64,000 bases of DNA from Falsiroseomonas sp041690465 (GTDB lineage: Bacteria > Pseudomonadota > Alphaproteobacteria > Acetobacterales > Acetobacteraceae), in NCBI RefSeq assembly GCF_041690465.1, contig NZ_JAWLHG010000003.1, positions 1 to 64,000 of the forward strand. Direction: 5' to 3'. This document shows, piece after piece, positions 8,834 to 16,759 of the stretch. Made by a program: the position numbers and the translations under genes. Numbering within the stretch: position 1 is the stretch's first letter; each line of letters opens with the position of its first letter. A model generated the notes under the pieces. The model searched no databases. It saw nothing but the letters and a program-made list of their open reading frames with translations, and was not told the DNA's origin.

Positions 8834-10342
8834 TCAGACCGCAAGGTCGAGAAGGCCGCGCGCCGTGGCGGCCGGGGTCGTCATGGGGATGGCGGCCTCC
8901 ACCGCCTTGCGCGACGACGTTGCGCCGTTGCCGCCGCGTCGCTCACGACCTTGGGCACCCTCGCCGCCGAGGCCGAAGGAGAGCGTCGTGCCGCGCCCTT
9001 CGCCGCCGCCGAGCCCGGCATCGGCGAGCGCGCGCTCCAGCTCCGCGCGGTCGCGTTGCAGCAGGGCGAGGGTTTCCGGGCGCTCGGCGCGCAGGCTGAT
9101 CAGCGCTTCGGCGCCGTTGCGCTCGATCGCCACCTCGACACGGCCGAGCTCGCCCGGTTCGAGGGTGAGGTTGATGCTGGCATCGGGGCCGAGCGCGAGC
9201 GCCACGGCGAAGGGCGCCACCTGGCGCGCCGGCCAGGGGACCGGCGTGGCGGGGCGGGACGGCGCCGGCGGCTCCGGGGCGCTTGCGGCAGGGCTGGGGG
9301 GGGCGGGCTGCGCGGGCAGGCCAGCGGGCTCGGTGCCGCCGGGGAGCGGCTCCGGCGCGACTGCGGCCTCAGGCGCGGGGCTGGCGAGAAGCGGCTCGGG
9401 GGAGGGCTCTGCGGGCAGGGGCGGCACGACTTCGGGCGTGACGGGTGGTGCTGCCGTTGGCAGGGCGGCCTTGTCGGCTGTTGCGCCGCCTGCGGCCGTG
9501 CGTTCCGGCGTGGCGCCACTCACTGCCGCGGCCGTCGTACGCGAGGCGGCCGTCGCCTGCGGGCGGGCCGGTGCGGCGGCCATGGCGACGATGCTTGCGG
9601 CACCGGGAGTGCTGGTCTCGATGGCCGCGGCCTCGGTCGGCGCGGGCGGTTTGACTGGCGGGGTGGTCGCGACGGCCGGCTCCCCGGCCGGCTGGGCGAC
9701 CGCTGCGCCGGGCGTCGCGGTCTCGGAAGGCGTGACGGATGCGGTGGTCGGTGCCGCGGCCGCGATGGTGGGCGTCGCGACCATGGGCCTCGTGCCGCCG
9801 GCTTGCGGCAAGGCCGCTGCCGTCGCATCCGGCAGGGGTGCCGATGCGGCTTGCTGCGCCGTGCCCGCTTGCGCTGGTGCCGTTGGCAAGGTGGTGGGCG
9901 GCGGAGGCGTCGCGGACGCCGCCTCCGCCGTCGCGCCGAAAGCGACCGGCTCGGGCGGCGTGTCTGTGGTCGCGGGTTGCGTCTGCATTGTGAGCGGCGC
10001 CACCGGCATGTGGGCCGCCCCCGGCGGCAGCAGCGCAGCCGGCGCGTCCGACGGGGTGGATGGATGCGGCGAAAGGGGCAGCGGCGCCGGCAGCGCCGTC
10101 GGCGCCACCGCCGGGCCGGCGAATGGCAGGGCGATGGCGCGAGCCACATCGGGCAGCGGCGCGCCGGGCGCCGCTTCGGTCTCCTCCCCCGCATGCTCGG
10201 TTGCGATGCCTTCGGCGGTTGCCTGCGCCGGCGCGACGAGGCTGGCCAGCAGCGTGGCGAAGGCGCCGTCGCCGGGCGCGGCAGCCGCCGCGCTGGGCGG
10301 TGGTGGCGCTGTCGGCGGCAGGAGGGTGGCAAGAGCATCCAT
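8834..10342 (-). CDS. fliK: Flagellar hook-length control protein FliK
   Basis: FliK is the secreted molecular ruler that stops hook growth and switches export specificity. The 502-residue protein is mostly low-complexity Ala/Pro/Thr sequence, as usual for FliK N-terminal and ruler regions. A compact C-terminal domain near residues 380-475 contains INLTLEPGELGRVEVAIE and the following ISLRAERPETLALLQRD, the conserved switch domain. The ATG at 10342 is preferred over a longer frame because a sigma-54 promoter at 10376-10390 lies 34 bp upstream and would fall inside the longer frame. It is the first gene of the leftward flagellar operon. Confidence 0.9.
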   Translation of the reverse strand: MDALATLLPPTAPPPPSAAAAAPGDGAFATLLASLVAPAQATAEGIATEHAGEETEAAPGAPLPDVARAIALPFAGPAVAPTALPAPLPLSPHPSTPSDAPAALLPPGAAHMPVAPLTMQTQPATTDTPPEPVAFGATAEAASATPPPPTTLPTAPAQAGTAQQAASAPLPDATAAALPQAGGTRPMVATPTIAAAAPTTASVTPSETATPGAAVAQPAGEPAVATTPPVKPPAPTEAAAIETSTPGAASIVAMAAAPARPQATAASRTTAAAVSGATPERTAAGGATADKAALPTAAPPVTPEVVPPLPAEPSPEPLLASPAPEAAVAPEPLPGGTEPAGLPAQPAPPSPAASAPEPPAPSRPATPVPWPARQVAPFAVALALGPDASINLTLEPGELGRVEVAIERNGAEALISLRAERPETLALLQRDRAELERALADAGLGGGEGRGTTLSFGLGGEGAQGRERRGGNGATSSRKAVEAAIPMTTPAATARGLLDLAV

Positions 10343-10375
10343 GGCAGTCGGCCTGGTCCGGGGCGATGCAGCGGG

Positions 10376-10390
10376 GCAAGCGCCGTGCCG
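10376..10390 (-). promoter_or_regulatory. Sigma-54 promoter for the leftward fliK-flgD unit
   Basis: On the minus strand the sequence is CGGCAC-N5-TTGC, giving GG-N10-GC with exact -24 and -12 spacing. The predicted start point near 10364 leaves a leader of about 22 nt before the fliK ATG at 10342. It diverges from the flgE promoter in the same intergenic region. Confidence 0.7.
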
Positions 10391-10429
10391 CGCGCCGCGC
10401 CGCCACGCCGGGCAAGGCCGTGTCGCTCC

Positions 10430-10444
10430 CCGGCAGAAGCTGCC
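10430..10444. promoter_or_regulatory. Candidate FlbD activator site between divergent promoters
   Basis: CCGGCAG-AAG-CTGCC contains the perfect inverted repeat GGCAG-N3-CTGCC at 10432-10444. It is centred about 70 bp upstream of the predicted fliK start point and about 85 bp upstream of the flgE start point, a normal distance for a sigma-54 enhancer serving both. A second CCCGGCAG half-site begins 22 bp after the first, at 10451. The same palindrome lies upstream of fliF. Confidence 0.6.
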
Positions 10445-10496
10445 CAACCCCCCGGCAGGCCCCGCCGCCCGGGCTGCGCCGGGGCCGGGCCAGGGC

Positions 10497-10511
10497 TGGC
10501 ACGCCGCTTGC
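10497..10511 (+). promoter_or_regulatory. Sigma-54 promoter for flgE
   Basis: TGGCAC-N5-TTGC matches the -24/-12 consensus exactly, with GG at 10498-10499 and GC at 10510-10511. The predicted start point is near 10522, about 30 nt before the flgE ATG. Hook genes are class III sigma-54 targets activated by FlbD in Caulobacter, and flbD is in this cluster. Confidence 0.85.
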
Positions 10512-10551
10512 GCTTCACGCTGCGACGATCCCTGTGAGGAAGAACTGAGAC

Positions 10552-11919
10552 ATGTCGCTGCTCGGCTCGATGACCACCGCGATCAGCGGACTTGCCGCCC
10601 AGGCGCGCGCGCTCGGTCACGTTTCCGACAACGTGGCCAACAGCCAGACCACCGGCTTCAAGCGCGTGGACACCAACTTCACCAGCTGGCTCACGCGCTC
10701 CACGCTGCGGCTGCACATGCCGGGCTCGGTGGAGGCGCGGCCGGACTACACCAACACCGTGCAGGGCACGATCGAGCAGGTGGAGAACCCGCTGGCGATG
10801 GCAATCGCCGGCCAGGGCTTCTTCTCCGTCGCCCAGGCGCGTGGCGGCCAGGGCGACGACGTGCTGTTCGACGATCGGCAGTTCTTCACCCGCGCTGGCG
10901 ACTTTGCCATGGACCGCGACGGCTACATGGTGAACGGCCCGGGCTACTACCTGGAAGGCTGGCGCCTGCTGGCGAACGGCGAGCCGGACCGCACCACGCT
11001 GGAGCCGATCCGGATCAGCGAGCTGGTCTACAACCCGGTGCCGACCAGCCGCATCGACCTGGCCGCCAACGTCCCCTTCAACGTGCCGCAGGTGGCCGCC
11101 GTGCCGGCCGCCGCACCTTGGGCACCGGCCGAGGCGCCGGTCAGCAGCGTGATCCAGATCTTCGACGCGCTGGGCAACCAGCGGCAGGTGACGCTCGACT
11201 GGTGGAAGCTCGACGACGACACCTGGCGGCTGCGCATCGCCCCGGCCGATGACACGCTCGCCCCGGCCGATGGCCGCTTCGTGGACGTGAATTTCGGGGG
11301 CGTGATCGCCGCCGGGCCGCCTGTGGTCACGGCACCACCCGGCACCATCTCCTCCATCGTGCCGCTGGCCAACGTGACCGGCACGGTGCCTGCGCCGATC
11401 GCCGCCGGAGAGCCTGCCTCGCTCGGCTTCACCGCCGATTACGGCTTCGGCGCGCAAAACATCTCGCTCCGCCTCGGCGCCTTCGGCCTGCCGACCGGCC
11501 TGACCAACTACGCCGGCACCGAATACGGGGTGCGCGACCTGAGCCAGGACGGCGTGCCGCTCGGCGCCTTCTCCGGCGTGGCGGTGCGGGAGAATGGCGA
11601 CGTCGCGGTGAACTACGACAACGGCCAGACGCGCATCGTCGCACGGGTGCCGGTGGTGGCCTTCAACGACCCGGACAAGCTGCAGCGGCTGGACGGCCAG
11701 GCCTTCCTGCGCACGGTGGAAAGCGGCGAGGCGCGGGTGACCGATGCGGCGTCCAACGGTGTCGGCAAGCTGGTCACCGGCTCGATCGAGCGCAGCAACG
11801 TGGACATCGCCAGCGAATTCTCGAAGCTGATCCTGGCGCAGCGCGCCTATACGGCGAACACGCGCATCGTCACCGCCAGCGACGAGATGCTCCAGGACAC
11901 CATCAACATGCGCCGCTGA
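10552..11919 (+). CDS. flgE: Flagellar hook protein FlgE
   Basis: FlgE polymerises into the flexible hook. The 455 residues start with the axial-protein signature MTTAISGLAAQARALGHVSD followed by NVANSQTTGFKR, carry the FlgE core FFSVAQ...FFTRAGDFAMDRDGYMVN, and end in the conserved axial helix with SNVDIASEFSKLILAQRAYT. A GAGGAAG ribosome-binding site precedes the ATG. Transcription is from the sigma-54 promoter at 10497-10511. Its stop codon is the loop of a perfect 16-bp hairpin. It is the first rightward gene, diverging from fliK. Confidence 0.96.
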   Translation: MSLLGSMTTAISGLAAQARALGHVSDNVANSQTTGFKRVDTNFTSWLTRSTLRLHMPGSVEARPDYTNTVQGTIEQVENPLAMAIAGQGFFSVAQARGGQGDDVLFDDRQFFTRAGDFAMDRDGYMVNGPGYYLEGWRLLANGEPDRTTLEPIRISELVYNPVPTSRIDLAANVPFNVPQVAAVPAAAPWAPAEAPVSSVIQIFDALGNQRQVTLDWWKLDDDTWRLRIAPADDTLAPADGRFVDVNFGGVIAAGPPVVTAPPGTISSIVPLANVTGTVPAPIAAGEPASLGFTADYGFGAQNISLRLGAFGLPTGLTNYAGTEYGVRDLSQDGVPLGAFSGVAVRENGDVAVNYDNGQTRIVARVPVVAFNDPDKLQRLDGQAFLRTVESGEARVTDAASNGVGKLVTGSIERSNVDIASEFSKLILAQRAYTANTRIVTASDEMLQDTINMRR

Positions 11920-11936
11920 TGCGGCGCATGTTGATG
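11901..11936 (+). terminator. Perfect 16-bp hairpin spanning the flgE stop codon
   Basis: Arms at 11901-11916 and 11921-11936 are perfect complements of 16 bp, and the 4-nt loop TGAT contains the flgE stop. No T-run follows, so it is not a classical intrinsic terminator. It may act as an mRNA 3-prime stabiliser or partial terminator that sets hook to junction-protein stoichiometry between flgE and flgK. Confidence 0.6.
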
Positions 11937-12103
11937 GGAGAGACTTCGTGATGCCCTCAGACGCCGGGCGGCCGCATCCGCGGCCTTGGCTTCGCGCCGG
12001 CCACTGGCGCGCCGGCGGCGCGGCTGGTCTGGGCGCGGCGCGCGTTCGCGCGCTCGGCCGGCCGGTGGCCGGCCGCCACCCCCATTTCCTGGAGTGACGT
12101 GCC

Positions 12104-13633
12104 ATGTCGCTCGACCTTGCCCTCTCCGTCGCGCGCAGCGGTCTGCGGCTGCTCGATCGGCAGATGGCGCGCACCGCCGACGACATCGCCAATGCCGGCA
12201 CGGAAGGCCACACCCGCAAGATCGTGCAGGGCACGGCACTCTCCGCGAACGGCGTCGGCATCGGTGTCCGCTCCCTGCCCGCCGCGCGCGACGTGGACCT
12301 TGCGCTCCAGGCCGCCGAGATGCGCGCGCGCGGCGATGCGGCGGCCGGCGCGCTGCGCACCCGGCTGCTCTCCGAGGTGGAGGTCGCGCATGGCAGGCCG
12401 GAGGATGGCGACAGCCTCGGCGGGCTGCTCGCCGACCTGCGCGCCAGCCTGGTCACGCTGCGCGAGGCGCCGGAGGATCCGATCCGCCGCAGCGGCGTGG
12501 TCATCGCCGCCGAGGATTTCGCCGCCCGCACCAACAGCGTCGCCGCCGCCATCGGCAGCACGCGCCAGGCCGCGCATGACGCGCTGGTCGCCGAAGCGCA
12601 GACGGCCAACGCCGCGCTCGCCGAGATCGGGAAGCTGACCCGCGACATCACCCGCGAGATCGCCGCCGGCCGCACCGCCGCCGACCTCGAGGATCGGCGC
12701 GACCTGGCGATCGGGCGGCTTGCGGAATCGATCGACCTCTCGGTGATCCGCGGCAACACGGGCGAGGTCACGCTGGTGGCGCGCGGCGGCCTGGTGCTGC
12801 CGCTCGACGGTGGCACCACCTTCTCCATCGCGCCCGCGACCGTCGGCGCCGGGGCGTATCACGGCGGGGCCGGCACGCTGCCCGGCGTGATGCTCGGCAA
12901 CGAGGACGTGACGCGCCGGCTGCTCGGCGGGCGGATGGCGGCGGCGGCGGAGCTGCGCGACGTGACGCTGCCGGGCATGGCCGCCGAGCTCGACCTCGCC
13001 GCCGCGCACACCGCCACGCGCTTCGAGGCGCAGGGCCTGCGGCTGTTCACCGATGGCGCCGGCGCGGTGCCGGATGTGACGCTGCCCTATGCTGCGGCCG
13101 GCGGCGCGCTCGGTTTCGCGGCCGCGATCCAGGTCAACCAGGCGGTGGCAACGGATCCGGCGCTGGTGCGCAACGGGACGCATGCCGTCGTCGCGGTGCC
13201 GGGCGGGCCGACCGCCTTCACGCCCAACCCTGCTGCTGGCCCGGCCGGCTTCGCCACGCTGCTCGACCGCGTGCTGGACTTCACCTTCGGCGCGGAGGTC
13301 GCGCCGGGTGCGGCGCAGCCAGCCATCCCGACCGGCGGCCTTGGCCCGGATGGCACGTTGGTCTCCGCGCTCTCGGGGCTGTCGACGCTGGAAGCCTTCG
13401 GCGGCGCGCTGGTCGCTGCGCAGGCCGGCGCACGCAGCGAGGCGGAGGCGGCGCAGGGGCGCGCCGGCGCTCTGCGCGAACTTCTCGGCGCGCGCATGCA
13501 GGTGCGCTCGGGCGTGGACGTGGACCGCGAGGTGGCGGCGATGGTCGAGTTGCAGAACGCCTACACGATCAACGCCCGTGTCATCTCGACGCTGCAGGCG
13601 ATGTGGGACTCCCTGTTCGGCGCGGTGAGGTAA
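12104..13633 (+). CDS. flgK: Hook-filament junction protein FlgK (HAP1)
   Basis: FlgK is the first hook-associated protein, linking hook and filament. The 509-residue protein begins with an axial helix (LALSVARSGLRLLDRQMART, then DDIANAGTEGHTR) and ends in the conserved C-terminal helix with SGVDVDREVAAMVELQNAYTIN. The middle is variable, Ala/Gly-rich and domain-like. The ATG follows a GGAG site. The 184 bp before it hold the flgE hairpin and very GC-rich palindromic sequence. No clear sigma-54 promoter was found there, so it may be cotranscribed with flgE. flgL follows after 4 bp. Confidence 0.95.
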   Translation: MSLDLALSVARSGLRLLDRQMARTADDIANAGTEGHTRKIVQGTALSANGVGIGVRSLPAARDVDLALQAAEMRARGDAAAGALRTRLLSEVEVAHGRPEDGDSLGGLLADLRASLVTLREAPEDPIRRSGVVIAAEDFAARTNSVAAAIGSTRQAAHDALVAEAQTANAALAEIGKLTRDITREIAAGRTAADLEDRRDLAIGRLAESIDLSVIRGNTGEVTLVARGGLVLPLDGGTTFSIAPATVGAGAYHGGAGTLPGVMLGNEDVTRRLLGGRMAAAAELRDVTLPGMAAELDLAAAHTATRFEAQGLRLFTDGAGAVPDVTLPYAAAGGALGFAAAIQVNQAVATDPALVRNGTHAVVAVPGGPTAFTPNPAAGPAGFATLLDRVLDFTFGAEVAPGAAQPAIPTGGLGPDGTLVSALSGLSTLEAFGGALVAAQAGARSEAEAAQGRAGALRELLGARMQVRSGVDVDREVAAMVELQNAYTINARVISTLQAMWDSLFGAVR

Positions 13634-13637
13634 GCGG

Positions 13638-14678
13638 ATGGCAATGATCTCTACCATTGGCAGCCTGGCGCTGGACCAGGTGCGGCTGCGCGACCGGGTG
13701 GACCTGCTGACGCGCCAGCTCTCCACCGGCAACCGCGGCACCACCCATGGCGCGCTGGGCACGGAAGCCCGGCGCGCCATCGACCTGCGCGGCGACATCG
13801 CCCGGCGCGAGGCCTATGCCGGCGCCGCCGATACCGCGCTGGCGCGGATGGACCTCACGCAGGGTGCGCTCGGGCGGCTGGAGAGCATCGCCTCCGAACT
13901 GGCGTCCGAGGCGCTGCGCGCACGCACCCTGGGCGCCGCCGGCGTGGAGACGCTTGCCCGCAGCGCCCGCGCCGCACTGGAGGAAGCGGCGGCGGTGCTC
14001 AACACCCGCCATGGCGAGGACTACCTGTTCGCCGGCAGCGACCTCGCCGGCGTGCCGGTGCCGGATGCGGCGAACATCGCCACCGGCCCGATGGCGACCG
14101 CGATCGCGGCGGCCGTCGCCACGCTCGATCCGCTGAATGCGGCCGGCGTGCTGGCCGGCACCGCGCTGGCCGCAACCGACCCGGCGACGCGCCCCTTCAA
14201 CGCCTTCCTCGAGGGCGCCGCGCTCGCCGAGCCACGGCGCGCGCTGCAGGTGGCCGATGGCGAGCGCATTGCCTGGGGCGTGCTGGCCAGCCAGGACCAC
14301 ACCGGCGAGGTGGCGCAATCCTGGGGCCGCGAATTGCTGCGCGGGCTGGCGACGCTGGCCGCGCTGACGCCCGCCTCCGCCGCGCAGGGGACGGGCTACG
14401 ATGCGCTGCTGGACGGCGTCCGGCAGGGGCTGGATGGCGCCAAGCGCGGACTGGCGCAGGAACGCGGCATGCTCGGCTCGGCGGAGCGTCGCGTGGAGGC
14501 GGCGCGGGAAGGCCACCGCGACCTGATGGTGGCGCTGCGCACGCAGCTCGTCTCGGTGGAACAGGTGGACATCGCCGAGGTCGCCTCGGCGCTGCGCCAG
14601 ACCGAGGCGCGGCTAGAGGCGTCCTATCAGGCGACGGCGACGGTCGCACGGCTTTCGCTGGCCTCGCTGCTGCGGTGA
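13638..14678 (+). CDS. flgL: Hook-filament junction protein FlgL (HAP3)
   Basis: FlgL forms the second junction zone, on which flagellin polymerises. The 346 residues have the flagellin-like N-terminal helix (LALDQVRLRDRVDLLTRQLS, then TGNR) and a C-terminal helix (VSVEQVDIAEVASALRQTEA). Between them is HGEDYLFAGSDL, typical of FlgL. The gene follows flgK by 4 bp and is surely cotranscribed. A short hairpin at 14682-14697 follows the stop. Confidence 0.94.
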   Translation: MAMISTIGSLALDQVRLRDRVDLLTRQLSTGNRGTTHGALGTEARRAIDLRGDIARREAYAGAADTALARMDLTQGALGRLESIASELASEALRARTLGAAGVETLARSARAALEEAAAVLNTRHGEDYLFAGSDLAGVPVPDAANIATGPMATAIAAAVATLDPLNAAGVLAGTALAATDPATRPFNAFLEGAALAEPRRALQVADGERIAWGVLASQDHTGEVAQSWGRELLRGLATLAALTPASAAQGTGYDALLDGVRQGLDGAKRGLAQERGMLGSAERRVEAAREGHRDLMVALRTQLVSVEQVDIAEVASALRQTEARLEASYQATATVARLSLASLLR

Positions 14679-14681
14679 CGG

Positions 14682-14697
14682 CGGGCCTTCAGGCCCG
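14682..14697 (+). terminator. Short GC hairpin after flgL
   Basis: CGGGCC and GGCCCG form a 6-bp stem with a TTCA loop 3 nt after the flgL stop, followed by only two T residues. It is a weak or partial terminator at best. The remaining 190 bp before flbT contain no recognisable gene. Confidence 0.4.
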
Positions 14698-14885
14698 GTT
14701 AAGCCAAGGCATGCAGGATGCGGTCGTGCCACTCGCCGCGGAGTTCCCGCCCGGCGGGCGGCATGACCCGAGGAATGGGCACGCGGCTTTCCGCGTGGCG
14801 GCGACAAAACGCGCAACTGCCGGCGAGGGCCGGCTGCCGGCCTGGCGGCGCCCCCGCCGCCTGGTCGACAGGTTGGGAGAGTGGC

Positions 14886-15377
14886 ATGTCCACATTGGTG
14901 CTCGAGATGCGGGCGGGCGACCTGATGGTGGTGAACGGCGCCTCGCTGCGCTTCCGCAGCCGGACGCGCGTGGAACTGGTGGCGCGGGCGCGCTTCCTGT
15001 TCGGCAAGCAGGTGATGTCGCCGGAGACGGCGACGACGCCGGCGCGCCGCATCTACTTCGCCCTGCAATGCGCCTATGTGGGCCCGGAGGAGGAGCGCGA
15101 GCAGGCGATGGCCGATGCGCACCGCCTGGTCGGCGAGTTCCAGGAGGCGACCACTTCCAACATGGCGCGCCAGCTGCTGGAACGGGCGCTGACGCTGGCC
15201 GAGCAGGATGAGTGGTACCAGTCGCTGCGTCTGATCCGCCATGTGATGCGGCACGAGGCGGCGGTGCTCGGTCTCGATCCCAACACCGGCACGCAGCTGC
15301 CGCCCGAGGCGTTGGCGCCGTTGCGCGCCGCCCCGGCGGCCGCGCATGGCGGCGCGCCTTCCGCCGCGCTGGGCTGA
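14886..15377 (+). CDS. flbT: Flagellin post-transcriptional regulator FlbT
   Basis: FlbT is an alphaproteobacterial RNA-acting regulator. In Caulobacter it binds the 5-prime leader of flagellin mRNA and couples its translation and decay to hook completion. The 163 residues start LVLEMRAGDLMVVNGASLRF and include LFGKQVMSPETATTPARRIY and YVGPEEEREQAM, as in the family. The ATG at 14886 follows a GGGAG site; a longer in-frame extension to 14718 has no family similarity. It lies directly before flagellin and flaF, its usual partners. Confidence 0.93.
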   Translation: MSTLVLEMRAGDLMVVNGASLRFRSRTRVELVARARFLFGKQVMSPETATTPARRIYFALQCAYVGPEEEREQAMADAHRLVGEFQEATTSNMARQLLERALTLAEQDEWYQSLRLIRHVMRHEAAVLGLDPNTGTQLPPEALAPLRAAPAAAHGGAPSAALG

Positions 15378-15405
15378 AGGAGATCGCGGCGCGTTCACCA
15401 CTGCT

Positions 15406-15427
15406 TCATCCTCCCGTGCGAGGATGA
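15406..15427 (+). repeat. First of two tandem hairpins before flagellin
   Basis: TCATCCTC pairs with GAGGATGA across a CCGTGC loop (8 bp). It begins 28 nt after the flbT stop. With the next hairpin it forms a tandem structure in the flbT-flagellin gap. It could be the flbT 3-prime end, a REP-like element or part of the flagellin leader. Confidence 0.5.
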
Positions 15428-15434
15428 TGTCGTT

Positions 15435-15459
15435 CCGGTCCCCGAGCTTCGGGGACCGG
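15435..15459 (+). repeat. Second tandem hairpin before flagellin
   Basis: CCGGTCCCCGA pairs perfectly with TCGGGGACCGG (11 bp) across a 3-nt GCT loop. It ends about 88 nt before the flagellin ATG. No T-run follows. It may terminate flbT, lie in the flagellin leader as a regulatory target, or belong to a dispersed repeat family. Confidence 0.55.
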
Positions 15460-15547
15460 CCCCGGTGCGGCAAGGCCCGCCGGATACCGTGATCGGGCGG
15501 CAAGATGCCCAACCCGTCGCGGACTCTGGACCAGGGAGATGGGGACC

Positions 15548-16693
15548 ATGTCCTCCGTCAACACCAATGCCGCCGCGATGGCGGCCGTTCGTTCCTTGAC
15601 CACGATCAGCCAGGACATGGGCAAGACCCAGCAGCGGATCGAGACCGGACTGCGCATCAGCCGCGCCAACGACGACCCCGCGGTGTTCTCGATCTCGCAG
15701 AACATGCGTGCCGACCTGAAGGGCATGATGGCGGTGAAGGACAGCCTGGCCTTCGGCAAGTCGGCACTAACCGTGGCGCGCGACGCGGCGACCAACATCT
15801 CGAACGAGCTGGCGACGCTGAAGCAGACGGTGACCCAGGGCCAGCAGCAGGGCCTCGACATCACCCAGATCAACAACCAGATCACCAACGCGCTGCAGAA
15901 CATCGACGCCTTCGCGCGCTCCGCCACCTTCAACGGCGTGAACCTGCTGACCGCGGGCGTCGGTGGCGTGCCCGGCGTGACCGGCACCAACCTGAACATC
16001 GTGCGTGACATCAACGGTACGACCACCAACGTGACCGGCACCAACAGCACCGTCGCCGGCCTCGGCATCGACCAGCTGACGGCCACGACCGGTGCACGCC
16101 AGCTGACCTTCGACAACACGCTGGCGCCGGCACTGGGCGAGAACGTGACGGTGACGATCGGTGGCCGCGACCTCGTCTTCGAGTTCAATGACGGCTCGGC
16201 GCCGCTGACCTCGCAGCCGGATGCGACGACGGATGTGTTCGACGTGCAGTTCACCGGCACCGACAGCCCGCTGACGATGGTCTCCAACCTGATCACCACG
16301 ATGCAGCAGAACGGCGTTAACGCGACGCTGAACAATCAGGGCCAGCTGGTCATCAGCGGCGCCGCCACGGCGCTGACCACCTCCGTAACCGGTGCCACCG
16401 CGGGCGTGGTGCCCGGCGGCACCGAGGCGATCACCGCGGTCGAAGGCGCCATCGACCTGATGGGCACGCGGCTTTCCAACCTCGGCGCCAACCTGCGCCA
16501 GGTGGAAGGCCTGCAGAACTTCACCGCGCAGCTGAACGACTCGATCAAGGAAGGCCTCGGCGCGCTGGTGGATGCCGACCTCGCCGAGGAATCGGCGCGG
16601 CTGACCAGCCTGCAGACCAAGCAGCAGCTGGCAACGCAGTCGCTCTCCATCGCGAACCAGCAGAGCCAATCGCTGCTCAGCCTGTTCCGCTGA
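15548..16693 (+). CDS. fliC: Flagellin
   Basis: Flagellin is the filament subunit, exported by the flagellar type III system. The 381 residues have conserved N-terminal D0/D1 helices (about 1-140; TQQRIETGLRISRANDDPA), a variable Thr/Gly/Asn-rich middle, and the C-terminal D1/D0 region (LGALVDADLAEESARL, then LQTKQQLATQSLSIANQQSQ). The ATG at 15548 is preferred over one 9 nt upstream because GGGAG at 15534-15538 abuts the upper ATG but is 9 nt from this one. A strong terminator follows at 16703. It is the only flagellin gene in the window; flbT and flaF flank it. Confidence 0.96.
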   Translation: MSSVNTNAAAMAAVRSLTTISQDMGKTQQRIETGLRISRANDDPAVFSISQNMRADLKGMMAVKDSLAFGKSALTVARDAATNISNELATLKQTVTQGQQQGLDITQINNQITNALQNIDAFARSATFNGVNLLTAGVGGVPGVTGTNLNIVRDINGTTTNVTGTNSTVAGLGIDQLTATTGARQLTFDNTLAPALGENVTVTIGGRDLVFEFNDGSAPLTSQPDATTDVFDVQFTGTDSPLTMVSNLITTMQQNGVNATLNNQGQLVISGAATALTTSVTGATAGVVPGGTEAITAVEGAIDLMGTRLSNLGANLRQVEGLQNFTAQLNDSIKEGLGALVDADLAEESARLTSLQTKQQLATQSLSIANQQSQSLLSLFR

Positions 16694-16702
16694 TCCACAA
16701 GG

Positions 16703-16736
16703 CGGCCGGGGCGCAGCGCGCGTCCCGGCCGTTTCC
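16703..16736 (+). terminator. Intrinsic terminator after flagellin
   Basis: CGGCCGGG at 16703-16710 pairs perfectly with CCCGGCCG at 16724-16731, followed by TTTCC. It lies 10 bp after the flagellin stop. It is the best terminator in the window and fits a highly expressed monocistronic transcript. Confidence 0.7.
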
Positions 16737-16759
16737 TTCACCGGGGAAAACCTCGTCGC

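Noticed and set aside
11957..12103. GC-rich palindromes between flgE and flgK as a possible promoter or small gene
   Set aside because: No -24/-12 or -35/-10 pair and no ORF with a ribosome-binding site; in this composition short palindromes are expected.
14778..14791. Sigma-54-like GGCAC-N5-TTTC upstream of flbT
   Set aside because: The -12 element reads TC instead of the essential GC, so it is not called as a promoter.
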